64,000 bases of DNA from positions 242,040,584 to 242,104,583 of the forward strand of contig NC_134570.1 in assembly GCF_050947875.1 (NCBI RefSeq). The letters are read 5' to 3'. This document shows, piece by piece, positions 54,501 to 64,000 of the stretch. Below the pieces are notes generated by a model that ran no database searches, was not told the DNA's origin, and saw only the letters and a program-made list of their open reading frames with translations. Positions within the stretch are counted from its first letter, which is position 1. Every line of letters begins with the position of its first letter. Made by a program: the position numbers and the translations under genes. Origin of the DNA: Dermacentor variabilis. Its lineage: Eukaryota; Arthropoda; Arachnida; Ixodida; Ixodidae.

Positions 54501-57175
54501 GTTGCTGTTTATTCAAGCATTTTGCAAATGTGGCTCGCTTTTAAGCACCCCTTCTTATATCTAAAAAAATCAGAAATGAATATCCAGTATTCTTTTTTAA
54601 CTTTCGCTAAGCTTATCGTATAGCTCAGTGTTAACATACAGGTTAAAATACAGTATTTACAGGTGAGGTTACAGAAAGCAGTAATAATTGGCAGTAAACA
54701 CTGCTTGGATGGTGAAAAACATGGGAATCAGGTCATTTTATTTTCGACAATTTTTTTTGGCATAGGAGGCTAAGCAAATGGTGATGTAGCAACACTGTAA
54801 AGACTGAATAAGATGGATGTGGAATGCGTTGATGACTTCTCTTTCTGTTTTTTATTTTGCCTTCGAAAGGAATTTATTCTGTTCCTGATAAAGGAGGCAG
54901 CTTTTGCATCTGCAACAGAACATCAGTGGATGTTGTGTGAAGCCCTTTTTCCATGCTTTTTCACTACCTGAGCAAGGTAACTTTCTTGGTGCTTCATCAC
55001 ACAATTTATACAATCAACTTCCATTAATTCTACCCTCACGAGACTGACGGGTCGAATTAAGATGCAAAAACCTGCTGAAGCACCGTTGATTCATTTGGCA
55101 ATATGTGCTTGAGTAACGCGCCTCTGAAACGAATGTGCATCAAATTTCTATTTGTCCACAGTATAAAACTAAAGTAGAAATGACTTAACTCCAAACCAAA
55201 GTAGAAACCTATGCGTACCTCATTTTTTAGAATGGCAGCCGATTTTCTAAAGCCAGCTTCGCCGTATTACAGCCATGATATGTGGTAAAGCATATGAATG
55301 CTACAACCACGGTTTTAGTTTCGCAATCGATTGCACAGCTAGGCAATTTTCGTCTCAATGTCCTTCGAAAACAAAAAGTGTTCGTTAGAATCAGGTAAGT
55401 ACCACAACCGGACATTGTCAGCTACCGTTACTGCTTGAAAATCTTTCTTGGGTGGGTCAAAAATAGGCATTTCAGAGAGATGGCATTTGTTTAATGCATT
55501 CACTGTCCCCTAAGCTCTACTGAGACATGCGCTGCCACTAAAAGGGGTCATTATTGGGGTCTGGTCAAGTTCGCATTATCCGGCGAATGCCAGTTTTAGG
55601 ATTGAAATGATGAATGTTTAATCCCATAGAAATGCATGGGCGTCGGCCAGGTTCAAATTAACTGAAAAAATTAAATTAACCGGAGTCAGATTATTGGAAG
55701 TTTACTATACACCTTTTTCTGTTCTCCAAGATTTAATATGTAGTTTTCTTCTATCAGTGTGGCAATGGTGCTAAATTTAGCATTTGTTTGAATCATTCAT
55801 TGTTCCAAGGACAAGCTACAAAGTAGGGGCACACTTTGAGACTTGAAACATTTCCACATATAAAGGCAGTGCATGTTAACATCTGTACAATTAACATAAG
55901 TTGGCTGTATTGTCTGCATAGCATGTGGTTGCTTTTTGGAATGTGGTCTTTTTGTAAAACAAAGTTGCATTTGTTTCAAATAAATTGCCGAACCATTGCT
56001 TGTGTGTTTTCCTGTGCTCTTTGTGCTGATTGCACTTTCAAAAGTGCAGTGAGCAACTGCAGACTGAAATGCACAAGGCTTCACTTTATCATGCCAGGAA
56101 GCATTTTGGCTTGACAAAGGAGCCTTAACCCCTTCCATGCACACACTTTTTTTGTATAAACACATCAAATGAAAGACAGTGACCTCTTCTCATGTATTTT
56201 AAAGCCTGGCAGTGTTAAAGACAGAGTGAAGTTGTACAAATACAATTTACTGTTAAGCATTGCTGCTAAAACCTCATGCTTGTGTATAGTATATGCATGC
56301 AGTGCTGGCTATGCCGTGGTAGAGCCGTGAAACAGCTTTCACCACACTGCTTGCTATAGCATTGCTGTGTTCTGCAACCTGAGGTCAAAACTATAAATCT
56401 CTAGAAGTTCAGCAGCACAACTGACAGCTATTTCCGTATGTTCGATGCACTCCTGGCCAGGGACTTTTCGTCCTGTAGGCAAAATAGATGGCTGCCTCGG
56501 ACGCTGTTTTGGAAAGAGCGCAGCGTACCTCGAAAGCTTGCTCGCAATGCTTCACCAGCAGGTTTTGCCAGCGAGAGTGGAGGGGGGCACAATAATTTGA
56601 CTTTACATGGTGCGGCACAATACCTTAAAATGCTGCTGCTTCTGGCTTCTGTTTACTATGACATGCTGGTGCACCTCAACATGGAGCAACCCCATGTTAC
56701 TAAAATTCTGAATTCTTCTACCAACATGGTGTGGTGTGGCTATCTATGATCACTGTATAAAACCGGGGCAAACAGCATGTCTAGAAAGTACAAAAGCTGG
56801 TATAACTGTAATGAATGACCTGCAGTCATCCGAAATGTGCAAAATCGCAAGAATTGGTCAAACTCAAACACTGCAGAGTTTAAGTAGTCCTGGCACAATT
56901 TTTCTCTTATGCGTGTGTAGCTGTCATTCAGTTAACTGCACTACAAAATGTCAAATTCCTTCTATGCGCAACAAATATATCCTTAACGCCAACATTTAAA
57001 CATGTGCCAAAGGCAGTGTGGCCCCATAATCTGGTGACAACATTGCATGGTAGGTCACAAACAAATGATGCATGCTGCAGTTGTTCATGAGTAAGCCATG
57101 CCATTATTAGGTCATTGAAAAGTGAGCATGTTAGGACCACTATGCAGCACAACATTGGTCTTTCCTTTCTGTCTT
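54501..57175. other. No gene recognised
   Basis: AT-rich sequence. The diverged copy of the 50006 exon lies at about 54838-54910. Other ORFs are short and unsupported. Confidence 0.4.
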
Positions 57176-57320
57176 GGTGCACACCGGGGAGTGGGTGCAT
57201 GTTAAACACCTCAGGCAATTAAAGTTAAGCCGGAGTCCGCAACTATGGCATGCCTCGTAATCGTATTGTGGTTGTGACTTATACAACACTAGAATTAAAT
57301 TAATTTTAATTTAGATGTTT
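57176..57320 (+). repeat. 3' fragment of the tick SINE
   Basis: Order and spacing match the SINE at 29060: 'ggtgcatgttaaacacctca', 'ccggagtccgcaactatggc', 'tgcctcgtaatcgtattgtg', then an A/T-rich tail. Diverged, and missing the tRNA head. Confidence 0.7.
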
Positions 57321-59019
57321 GAGAAGAGTCATAAGAAAATTTATTTAGTGAAGCAAGTTTTAGCACACATTAAGAATCGCTCAAAGCACATGCAGCTTTC
57401 AGTGGCATGGTGTGGTCATAAAAGCTGCCATTTGGAACCAGATTAATATAAAAAAATTCAGTCGAAGAGTTTAATGTCAGTGCTCCTTTACATGTAAGCA
57501 TGAGGGACACATCTTTAAAGGCATCATCTAAATCCTGTGGAAGTATTTATTGGTGAATATCAAATGGCCCTGCATCTAAGGAAGTTATAGGGTGTTATAA
57601 CAGGAAGCCACAAGATTTTTGTTGTGCACTCTTCCTATAGAGACAATATAGGGCAGCAACAAAATAGTTGGGCCTAGTGAAGAATTCATTCAAGATCCTT
57701 GCCAATTTGGCAGGTTCACTATGATTAGAGATAATGAAGGCCAAGCACCTTGAAATGCATGCCCAAACCTCATCAGCATTGCATCACTTATTTCAAATAA
57801 CTTTCATTTTGTTATTTTGCCAGATCAAAAGTTCTCAAAAACCTGCTTGACTGGTTTCAAGAACTTTTCGAGAACAGTTTGGTTCCATTCGAATGCAGCA
57901 TTGTCAGTCTTCAGTGAACTAGACCCATCTTTACTGATATGCAATTAGGTAGATCAAAGCAGATGCTGTCAAAGTGCATGTGCAAGAGTGTTTGGAGTGG
58001 GCATTCCTGGGTTATGTTGCCAAGAAGGTAGTGTTGAGCTTAATGCACACAGCAGCTGTAGCATATGAAAACCAGCACTTTACTCATTTTTTAGATACCG
58101 CAGGGCTTGCGCTAATGCTGGTCATAGTCTACTATAATTTCTACCATATATTGCCCTTGTCATGACAAGTTACTTTTATTGTCCTACAATATATTCCCTC
58201 CGTGTGCAATCAACATCTCTGCCAAGGACAACAGAAACAGGATGTTCGGAAACTGCAGAATTCTCCATCTGCGGAGGTGCCTGGCTGATTGCCGTATTAG
58301 ATGCTTTGTGAGCTGGCATTGATGTGTAAATCTCAACTCATCTGCAAGCATACAAAATAGGCTTTGGGTTACTTTTACCACAAGAAGAGAGACTGGAATG
58401 ACTGTTGCCTGTGACATATGGCACATACCCATGACGAGGGATCGGCTAGGATTCTCCATGAATACAACATCAAATAGCTTTATATTCCCACTAACTTGAT
58501 AGTACATAATACTGATATGTAACAAAAATAAACAACAAAGTAACTGAAAAACGAACAGGTCTACTACGATTGAGCCACAAGGGGAAAGATGGAAACATTT
58601 GTGTTAATTGTATGAAAAAAATGTGCCTAAGATGTCATCTTCCCAGCAGCAACAATATGATCATGCACAAACTAGCATTGCTCTTCAGGCACACCCCAGG
58701 CTGCTCACACCATTTTCTACAAGATTTGAAGCCCAACAGGCAAAAGGGGTGAATACCTTCAGCATAAAAGAAGAAAGTTATTCTATTCCATATCCTCACA
58801 TGAAACGCAGCAATATTGTTACAAGCCATTTTCACACATTGAAGGCATCAGCAATGTGATGAAGACAATTGAAGCACTCATGTTCTTATTTCCATTGCAA
58901 TACAAACCTACACTTGGTCATATGAAGGTGCATATATATGTGCCAAATTCAACCGTGTACTGTTATGAGGCACATGGAACAGACATTCCAAGGAAGTGAA
59001 ATATTTGTAATGCAGTTAC
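57321..59019. other. No gene recognised
   Basis: Short ORFs on both strands without motifs. The part near 58600-59019 may be decayed LINE sequence, continuing the RNase H remnant downstream on minus, but it is too diverged to call. Confidence 0.35.
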
Positions 59020-59298
59020 TTAATTTGTCCAGTCAGAAGGGCAATGCGCTAAATACAAAAAAACCCCTACAGGCCCACTATGCAATGCTTTTGCCAAACT
59101 ATCCAAAACTTCGATGTGTGCAAGTCCACAATGACCAGGAAAAGAAGTAAACAAATTTCTTGAAGATGGAATGAAAAAGAAATGTTGCGACAATTGAGAA
59201 ATGAGTTCTTTGCTTTCTAGTGGCACATGGATAGACAGTCGGTGGGCACAATTTGAACTTGAACTCATGGCAGTGTTGCAGGGGCAAATACCACTCAT
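59020..59298 (-). pseudogene. LINE RNase H domain remnant
   Basis: The 92-codon minus frame ends with 'SFPGHCGLAHIEVLDSLAKA', parallel to the RNase H signature (PGHxGIxGNExADxLAK; compare LINE-D). The final catalytic Asp is kept. It then reads 'LHSGPV' and stops. RT and zinc regions are not recognisable on either side. No long homology to LINE-D. Confidence 0.55.
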
Positions 59299-60417
59299 AC
59301 TTCCGAGAAGCGTCGGTTACAACGCTGAGTTGGAAGGGAAACTTTACAAATACTTCTTCGGAAGTTCAAGCATCTGACCAGTAAGTAGTTGAGCATGACT
59401 AGGGGAAATATGATCAATTTCACAAATAGCACCATTACAAAAGAACTGGCACACTGCATTGATTTCTCAGGTGACAACTATTTTTCGAAAAGCCTCTGCG
59501 CGCGTTAATACAACCTGAGGCAGCTTAAATCTAGGTCGCATGGAATCGAAAAATACAGCAGCGGGTGTAACACTTAAATTTGCTATCTCGCGAACATGAG
59601 CGAAAACTTCAATTTCAAAAGGTTTGCTCGAAAGGAAAACTCACGGCCGTAACGCTACTGCCCATCGCTAGTTGTGTGAATAAAAAATAAATAAAAAAAA
59701 ACATCTGCACGATGAATAGACACTTCGTCGATATTTGAAGCAGATCGTTAGTGGATATCAAGCAATGTGCACTGGATATAAGAGCGAAACATCTAACCGA
59801 CTGTCTGACGGAAGTAAGGTTCACAGGATAAGTTTAGTCTATCTGCACCGATAATGCAGCACGTATTGTGCAATTAAATCGCCCGTAATGCGCAGCAATT
59901 GCCGCACTCGATTGAAGTCACCATCGCAGCGACGAGCTATTTATTTCAGGACCACGAAAAATAAGGTATTCACCTAAGTGCAGCGGCGGTTTACCTGTCG
60001 GCAAGCCCCTAACTCGCATATGACGAAAGCAAATGTCACGGAGTCCAAGCCCACGATTGCTCAAGTCAAACTGCGCTCGCACGAATATCGCGCACGTTAT
60101 ACGCTTTCGACACGCACAAAAGCACGCCAAGCGCGCGCAGAACGTCTTGCAGCCGACACGACGGCAATGGCTAATCTACGTTCGAGAGTAGCTCCACAGA
60201 ACACCTATACAAACTTAGAGAAGGGAAACTGTACCTTCCACAGTGCTACGGAAATAAGCGTAGCGGTGGCGTCGTGAACTAAAGTATGCGACCACAGGTG
60301 GCGCTGTACAACAGGAAACGGAAACGGGGTTTTGCACAGTATGGCCGTTGGCTTTACCAGGTGTTCTGTGGCTTTACTGGGTGTCTGGCTGCTGCGCCTC
60401 GATCGTGCACCCGCAAG
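59299..60417. other. No gene recognised; CpG-richer end
   Basis: An A-run lies near 59690. 59900-60300 is richer in CpG with a 99-codon plus frame (59978-60277, basic) of unknown meaning. It could be a promoter-proximal region, but no exon is demonstrable. Confidence 0.3.
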
Positions 60418-61041
60418 CATAGAGTTTCTCACTATATTACCTAGAGGGAAATCTGGCGCTGCTGCGCTGTGGTATGCATGGGAATGCCGGTATATTGTGA
60501 CTTCGGATTGGCATCGTTCTCGGAGAGACAGCAAACCTTGAAGACGCGCTTGGCAAGTACCGTTCCGTCTGTCACAATGATTCATTTTCTACTAAAACAG
60601 CACGTGAAAAGCTGTTTTAGCTTTATTATTACGGAAAAACATGTTTTGTTTAACTATAAGAACTTGTTATTGTGTGTTCGACTACATGTTACGTAAAAAG
60701 TATCAGCGGGCTGCTAAAGTTGGAGGAAAGACGACAAGGTTCGGGCTCGCTTTGAAACAGTTCGTCGTCTGTTCTTGCTTTTCTTCGCTTGGTCATGCAT
60801 GGTGGGTGAGTAAAGATGTAATATGCGTGAATGGAAACATTTTATGAAAATTTTACTTTGAGAACGCGTTATTTGCGTAGCCATATCCACGTTTTAGACG
60901 AAGCCTTTTACAACACCAGCCAACACGAGCCTCGCAGACACATATACCGTCATTCCCATGACGGCACGGTGCCCCCTTAAGAAACTCCCATAGACGGTGG
61001 CGCCAGATTACCCTCTAGGTGTTATAGTGAGAAACTCTATG
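60418..61041 (+). mobile_element. hAT-like MITE, copy 1 (624 bp)
   Basis: Ends 'catagagtttctcactatat' and '...atagtgagaaactctatg' form terminal inverted repeats of about 42 bp. Same length and content as copy 2 but in the opposite orientation. Flanks do not show a clear duplication, unlike copy 2. No meaningful coding capacity. Confidence 0.92.
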
Positions 61042-62525
61042 CCCCGCTATTTTAGTTGCTGTGTGGCAGACGTAGCGCCTACATATATATGTAGGCGCTA
61101 CGTTTGCCACACAGCAACCAAACTGCCGGTAGCACGATCGAGGCGCAGCAGAATACATATAGCGCTGAGTCATATCGAGTTGAGGCACACTCTGAACTGA
61201 CTTTTAAGGGCATCCCGAGCGGGTTTTCGTTTATTACGCCGCCGTTACCCCGAGTTGTGCCGCCGCGCTCCAGCTGTTGCATTTCGTGTAGGGCTACTGA
61301 CAGAATGCGGTTTCCAGGTGGCACGATGGCCTCGACTGGAATAAACGCACACGACACCAAAGATTGAGTAAGCCTGAAAATATTTTATTTGCATTTTACA
61401 AGTACAACAAAGAGCAAACGTCTACGCATCCACACAAACGCGGTTACATAGTCAAGAAATGGCTCATTAATAAGGGTAGCGCAAGCGCACAAGAAAGAAG
61501 ACCTAAGCTACAAAACGTACGGTCGGCTGCTAAGTATAATAATTTCCCTGTCACCGCGTGTCACTTTTGTACAGCATCTTTACAGCACTACCAGGCCGGG
61601 TAGTTTGGCGGAAAGAACGCAACAGCTTACGGCCGTCAGCTGCCTCTTCCTTACGGGTGTCATAATTATCCTAATCTCCGCATCAACGTCGTGCAAGTCC
61701 GCAAACAGGCATCTGTATCTGAACCATATGTGCCAGCTTAATACATGTGTAGTGAAATTATGATAACCACTGCGTCTTATCAAACGTATTGGTTTTGCAA
61801 ATGCGCATTACAGCTGACGGAACGACATACTGTAAGTGAAGCACAAGAGAACAAGGACAAAAGGAGGGTACAACACTTGAAGAAGAAATGAAGAATTAGT
61901 AGGCGTACAGCAAACAAGCGATGACGGAGAACACACAATGATGCATCGGGTGTTCTGCGACATTGGTTTGCGTACTTACGGTGTTATGGAGATCAACGGC
62001 ATAAAAACGTACCTTCAAGCGTACTCCCTGAACCTCCGCCGCATTCATTATGATAATCAACGCCCAAAACAAAACGAGGCACTATTTTTTGCCAAGAGTA
62101 GACCTCTTTACAGCAAGTCTATGTAATGACTCGCAGACGAAACCAGCATGCTTTCGAAAATGTTTTACCGCCGTAGTATTTGAACGCCAACGGCCAGGAA
62201 ACACATCGATACCAATAGGCTGTCGGCTGTCGGTGGTTAATCAAGTACAAAAACCTTGACGCTATGACTAAAAAGCAGCTTCAACAATCGAATTTTAAAA
62301 AAAATCAACTGCCTATTTGTCTGAGGTAACAAAACATCCTTAGACACCTCGATTGTTTATGTCAATGGTTTGGGTAAAGTAAAAAATCCGGCATGTTCAG
62401 CGCCCCTAGCAGAGAAAGCACAAATTAAAGTATTCGACCATTACAGTAGCTACACTTGCGCGCTTACGCTGAAACGCGCCTCGATTGACTTTTCGCCCTC
62501 TATGGCCATTTGTTGAACTTGAGAG
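61042..62525. other. Sequence between MITE copies 1 and 2
   Basis: Contains the 64-bp palindrome at 61055-61118 and otherwise short ORFs without motifs. Confidence 0.4.
61055..61118. repeat. 64-bp near-perfect palindrome
   Basis: Arms start 'gttgctgtgtggca' and meet at 'acatatatatgt'. I count a single mismatched pair (g versus a, after 'ggca'). It is bracketed by a wider inverted 'tgcgcctcgatcgtgc' at 60390 and 61133. Confidence 0.85.
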
Positions 62526-63165
62526 TGTGCGGGCATAGAGTTTCTCACTATAACACCTAGAGGGTAATCTGGCGCCACCGTCTATGGGAGTTTCTTAAGG
62601 GGGCACCGTGCCGTCATGGGAATGACGGTATATGTGCCTGCGAGGCTCGTGTTGGCTGGTGTTGTAAAAGGCTTCGTCTAAAACGTGGCTATGGCTACGC
62701 AAATAACGCGCTCTCAAAGTAAAAGCTTCATAAAATGCTTTCATTCACACATATTACATCTTTACTCACCCACAATGCATGACCAAGCGAAGAAAAGCAA
62801 TAACAGACGACCAACTGTTTCAAAGCGAGCGCGAACCTTGTCGTCTGCCCTCCAACTTTAGCGGCCCGCTGATACTTTTTACGTAACATGTAGTCGTACA
62901 CGCAATAACAAGTTCTCATAGTTAAACAAAACATGTTTTTCCGTAATAATAAAGCTAAAACAGCTTTTCACGTGCTGTTTTAGTAGAAAATGAATCATTG
63001 TGTCAGACGGAACGGTACTTGCCAAGCGCGTCTTCAAGGTTTGCTGTCTCTCCGAGAACGATGCCAATCCGAAGTCACAATATACCGGCATTTCTATGCA
63101 TACCACAGCGCAGCAGCGCCAGATTTCCCTCTAGGTAATATAGTGAGAAACTCTATGTGTGCGGG
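62526..63165 (-). mobile_element. hAT-like MITE, copy 2 (624 bp) with 8-bp target duplication
   Basis: Element 62534-63157 is flanked by 'tgtgcggg' at 62526-62533 and 63158-63165. It is the reverse complement of copy 1 in layout. The 8-bp duplication supports a hAT assignment for the family. Confidence 0.94.
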
Positions 63166-63527
63166 GCCTGGTAGCTCTTTCAAAAAAGTAAAAACAAGCA
63201 ACAATGTGACGTCACATCCTGCGAAAAAGAGGTGTTCTCCTTTCTCACCTTCTCTCAGCTCACGCATGCGCAGTGATCACGGAGCACTCGGGGGCGATGT
63301 TCAGGTGGTGTTGCCATTTGTGTTTGGGGCATCGTTTTTTAAAAGAACGCGTTTATACGAAATAGTATTGGTTGAACATAGCAAACTTTCGTCAATGTTG
63401 TCCACTTTTCACTGCTGCATTTGTATTGTAATCAAGATTAATGCCTTTTTGCACAATCAAAAGTTATGACAACGGGTTCTTTCTAATTTATAAAAAGAAA
63501 TGTGCGCAAGGCGGCGCCTTGAAGTTT
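63166..63527. other. Repeat-derived, no gene
   Basis: 63185-63265 is the inverted partner of the CRE-containing repeat at 40186-40265. The rest is unassigned. Confidence 0.4.
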
Positions 63528-63574
63528 CCTCCCGCCATAGAGTTAGTACAATATAGTAACTCTATGCCTCCCGC
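63528..63574. mobile_element. Minimal 31-bp hAT-like derivative with 8-bp duplication
   Basis: 63536-63566 is a 31-bp palindrome reading 'catagagttagtaca' at one end and '...gtaactctatg' at the other. It carries the same outer bases as the 624-bp MITE and is flanked by 'cctcccgc' at 63528-63535 and 63567-63574. Confidence 0.85.
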
Positions 63575-63938
63575 GGTTCGAGAACCGGCGAAATAAACAT
63601 GAGATGGCGCTTGCGTCGCGTTAGTGGATGAGCGTTGACTCACAATGGCGGAAAAGAACTAGGAAGCTAACCAGTAAGTATGCCAGACACGAGGACGAAA
63701 AAGGACAGAGCATTAAACGACAGGTTAAAGATGCGGAAGGTAAAAATTAGATAAACTCAATGGAAAAGAAGCATAGTGTAGAACTATATCGATACTGGAG
63801 ACAGCAGATCAGGAACGAAGCGTTTTATGATAACTCAAGAGGCAGTGCCCTACTCTTTGAAGCTAGATCAGGATGTCTTAGAACGCGGAGCTATAAAAAG
63901 AAATGTAACGAAGAAGAAGACACATGTACTGTGTGTGG
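63575..63938. other. No gene recognised
   Basis: Short stretches on plus ('KKHSVELYRYWRQQIRNEAF'-like, near 63768-63827) could be the edge of a LINE C-terminal region, but this is too short to call. Confidence 0.25.
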
Positions 63939-64000
63939 CATAGAGTTCCTCACTACATTACCTAGAGGGAAATCTGGCGCTGCTGCGCTGTGGTATGCAT
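63939..64000 (+). mobile_element. hAT-like MITE, copy 3, cut by the window end
   Basis: 'catagagttcctcactacat' to 'gcgctgtggtatgcat' repeats the first 62 bases of copy 1 in the same orientation. Confidence 0.88.

Noticed and set aside
60418..61041. TA-target (Tc1/mariner) assignment for the 624-bp MITE
   Set aside because: TA is present near the ends, but copy 2 and the 31-bp derivative both show perfect 8-bp duplications outside CATAGAG, which fits hAT better.

Overview
This is a repeat-dense window of nuclear DNA from an arthropod, most likely a hard tick (Acari: Ixodidae). The call rests on an intron-bearing gene with GT-AG junctions, tRNA-derived SINEs of the type common in tick genomes, many LINE, Ty3/gypsy and hAT-like remnants, and an arthropod-style phosphatidylinositol transfer protein. 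The species cannot be named from the sequence. Nothing bacterial or viral-operon-like is present, and most long open frames belong to decayed transposable elements.

Layout. 1-3636 (-) is a non-LTR element (LINE-A: zinc-knuckle ORF1, endonuclease, start of RT) leaving the window at its 3' side. It abuts a 5'-truncated RTE-type LINE (3637-5847, +). 5993-11020 (+) is a complete but mutated Ty3/gypsy element with two short LTRs. 13460-17990 (-) is a second, near full-length but heavily broken relative of LINE-A. The one clear host gene is a class I phosphatidylinositol transfer protein at 19720-20570 (-): the first three coding exons are visible and the rest is not found. 21.7-23.7 kb holds a LINE 3' end and MITE-like pieces.

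The centrepiece is a giant inverted repeat, 25228-37293. Two collinear arms of about 3.24 kb (after removing later insertions) flank a 908-bp spacer. The left arm was later hit by a hAT-like element (which itself contains a solo LTR) and by a SINE. The right arm was hit by a 3.6-kb hAT-like element that itself contains a LINE. Each of the three direct insertions into an arm has a target-site duplication and an intact empty site in the opposite arm. Each arm carries the same candidate three-exon 3' coding segment with conserved splice sites.

37.3-42.9 kb is mostly unassigned, with a nested hairpin and a LINE 3' end. About 42950-48588 (+) is a second, badly decayed gypsy element with one LTR and a LINE fragment inserted in pol. 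49.6-54.5 kb holds an exon-like ORF between inverted repeats, and a second RTE element with a tRNA-like head, interrupted by a palindromic foldback element with a long target-site duplication. 54.5-60.4 kb is mostly unassigned, with a SINE 3' fragment and a LINE RNase H remnant. 60.4-64.0 kb contains three copies of one hAT-like MITE (two full-length at 624 bp) plus a minimal 31-bp derivative.

The elements do not form a pathway. They record nested insertions, and the relative ages of several can be read directly.
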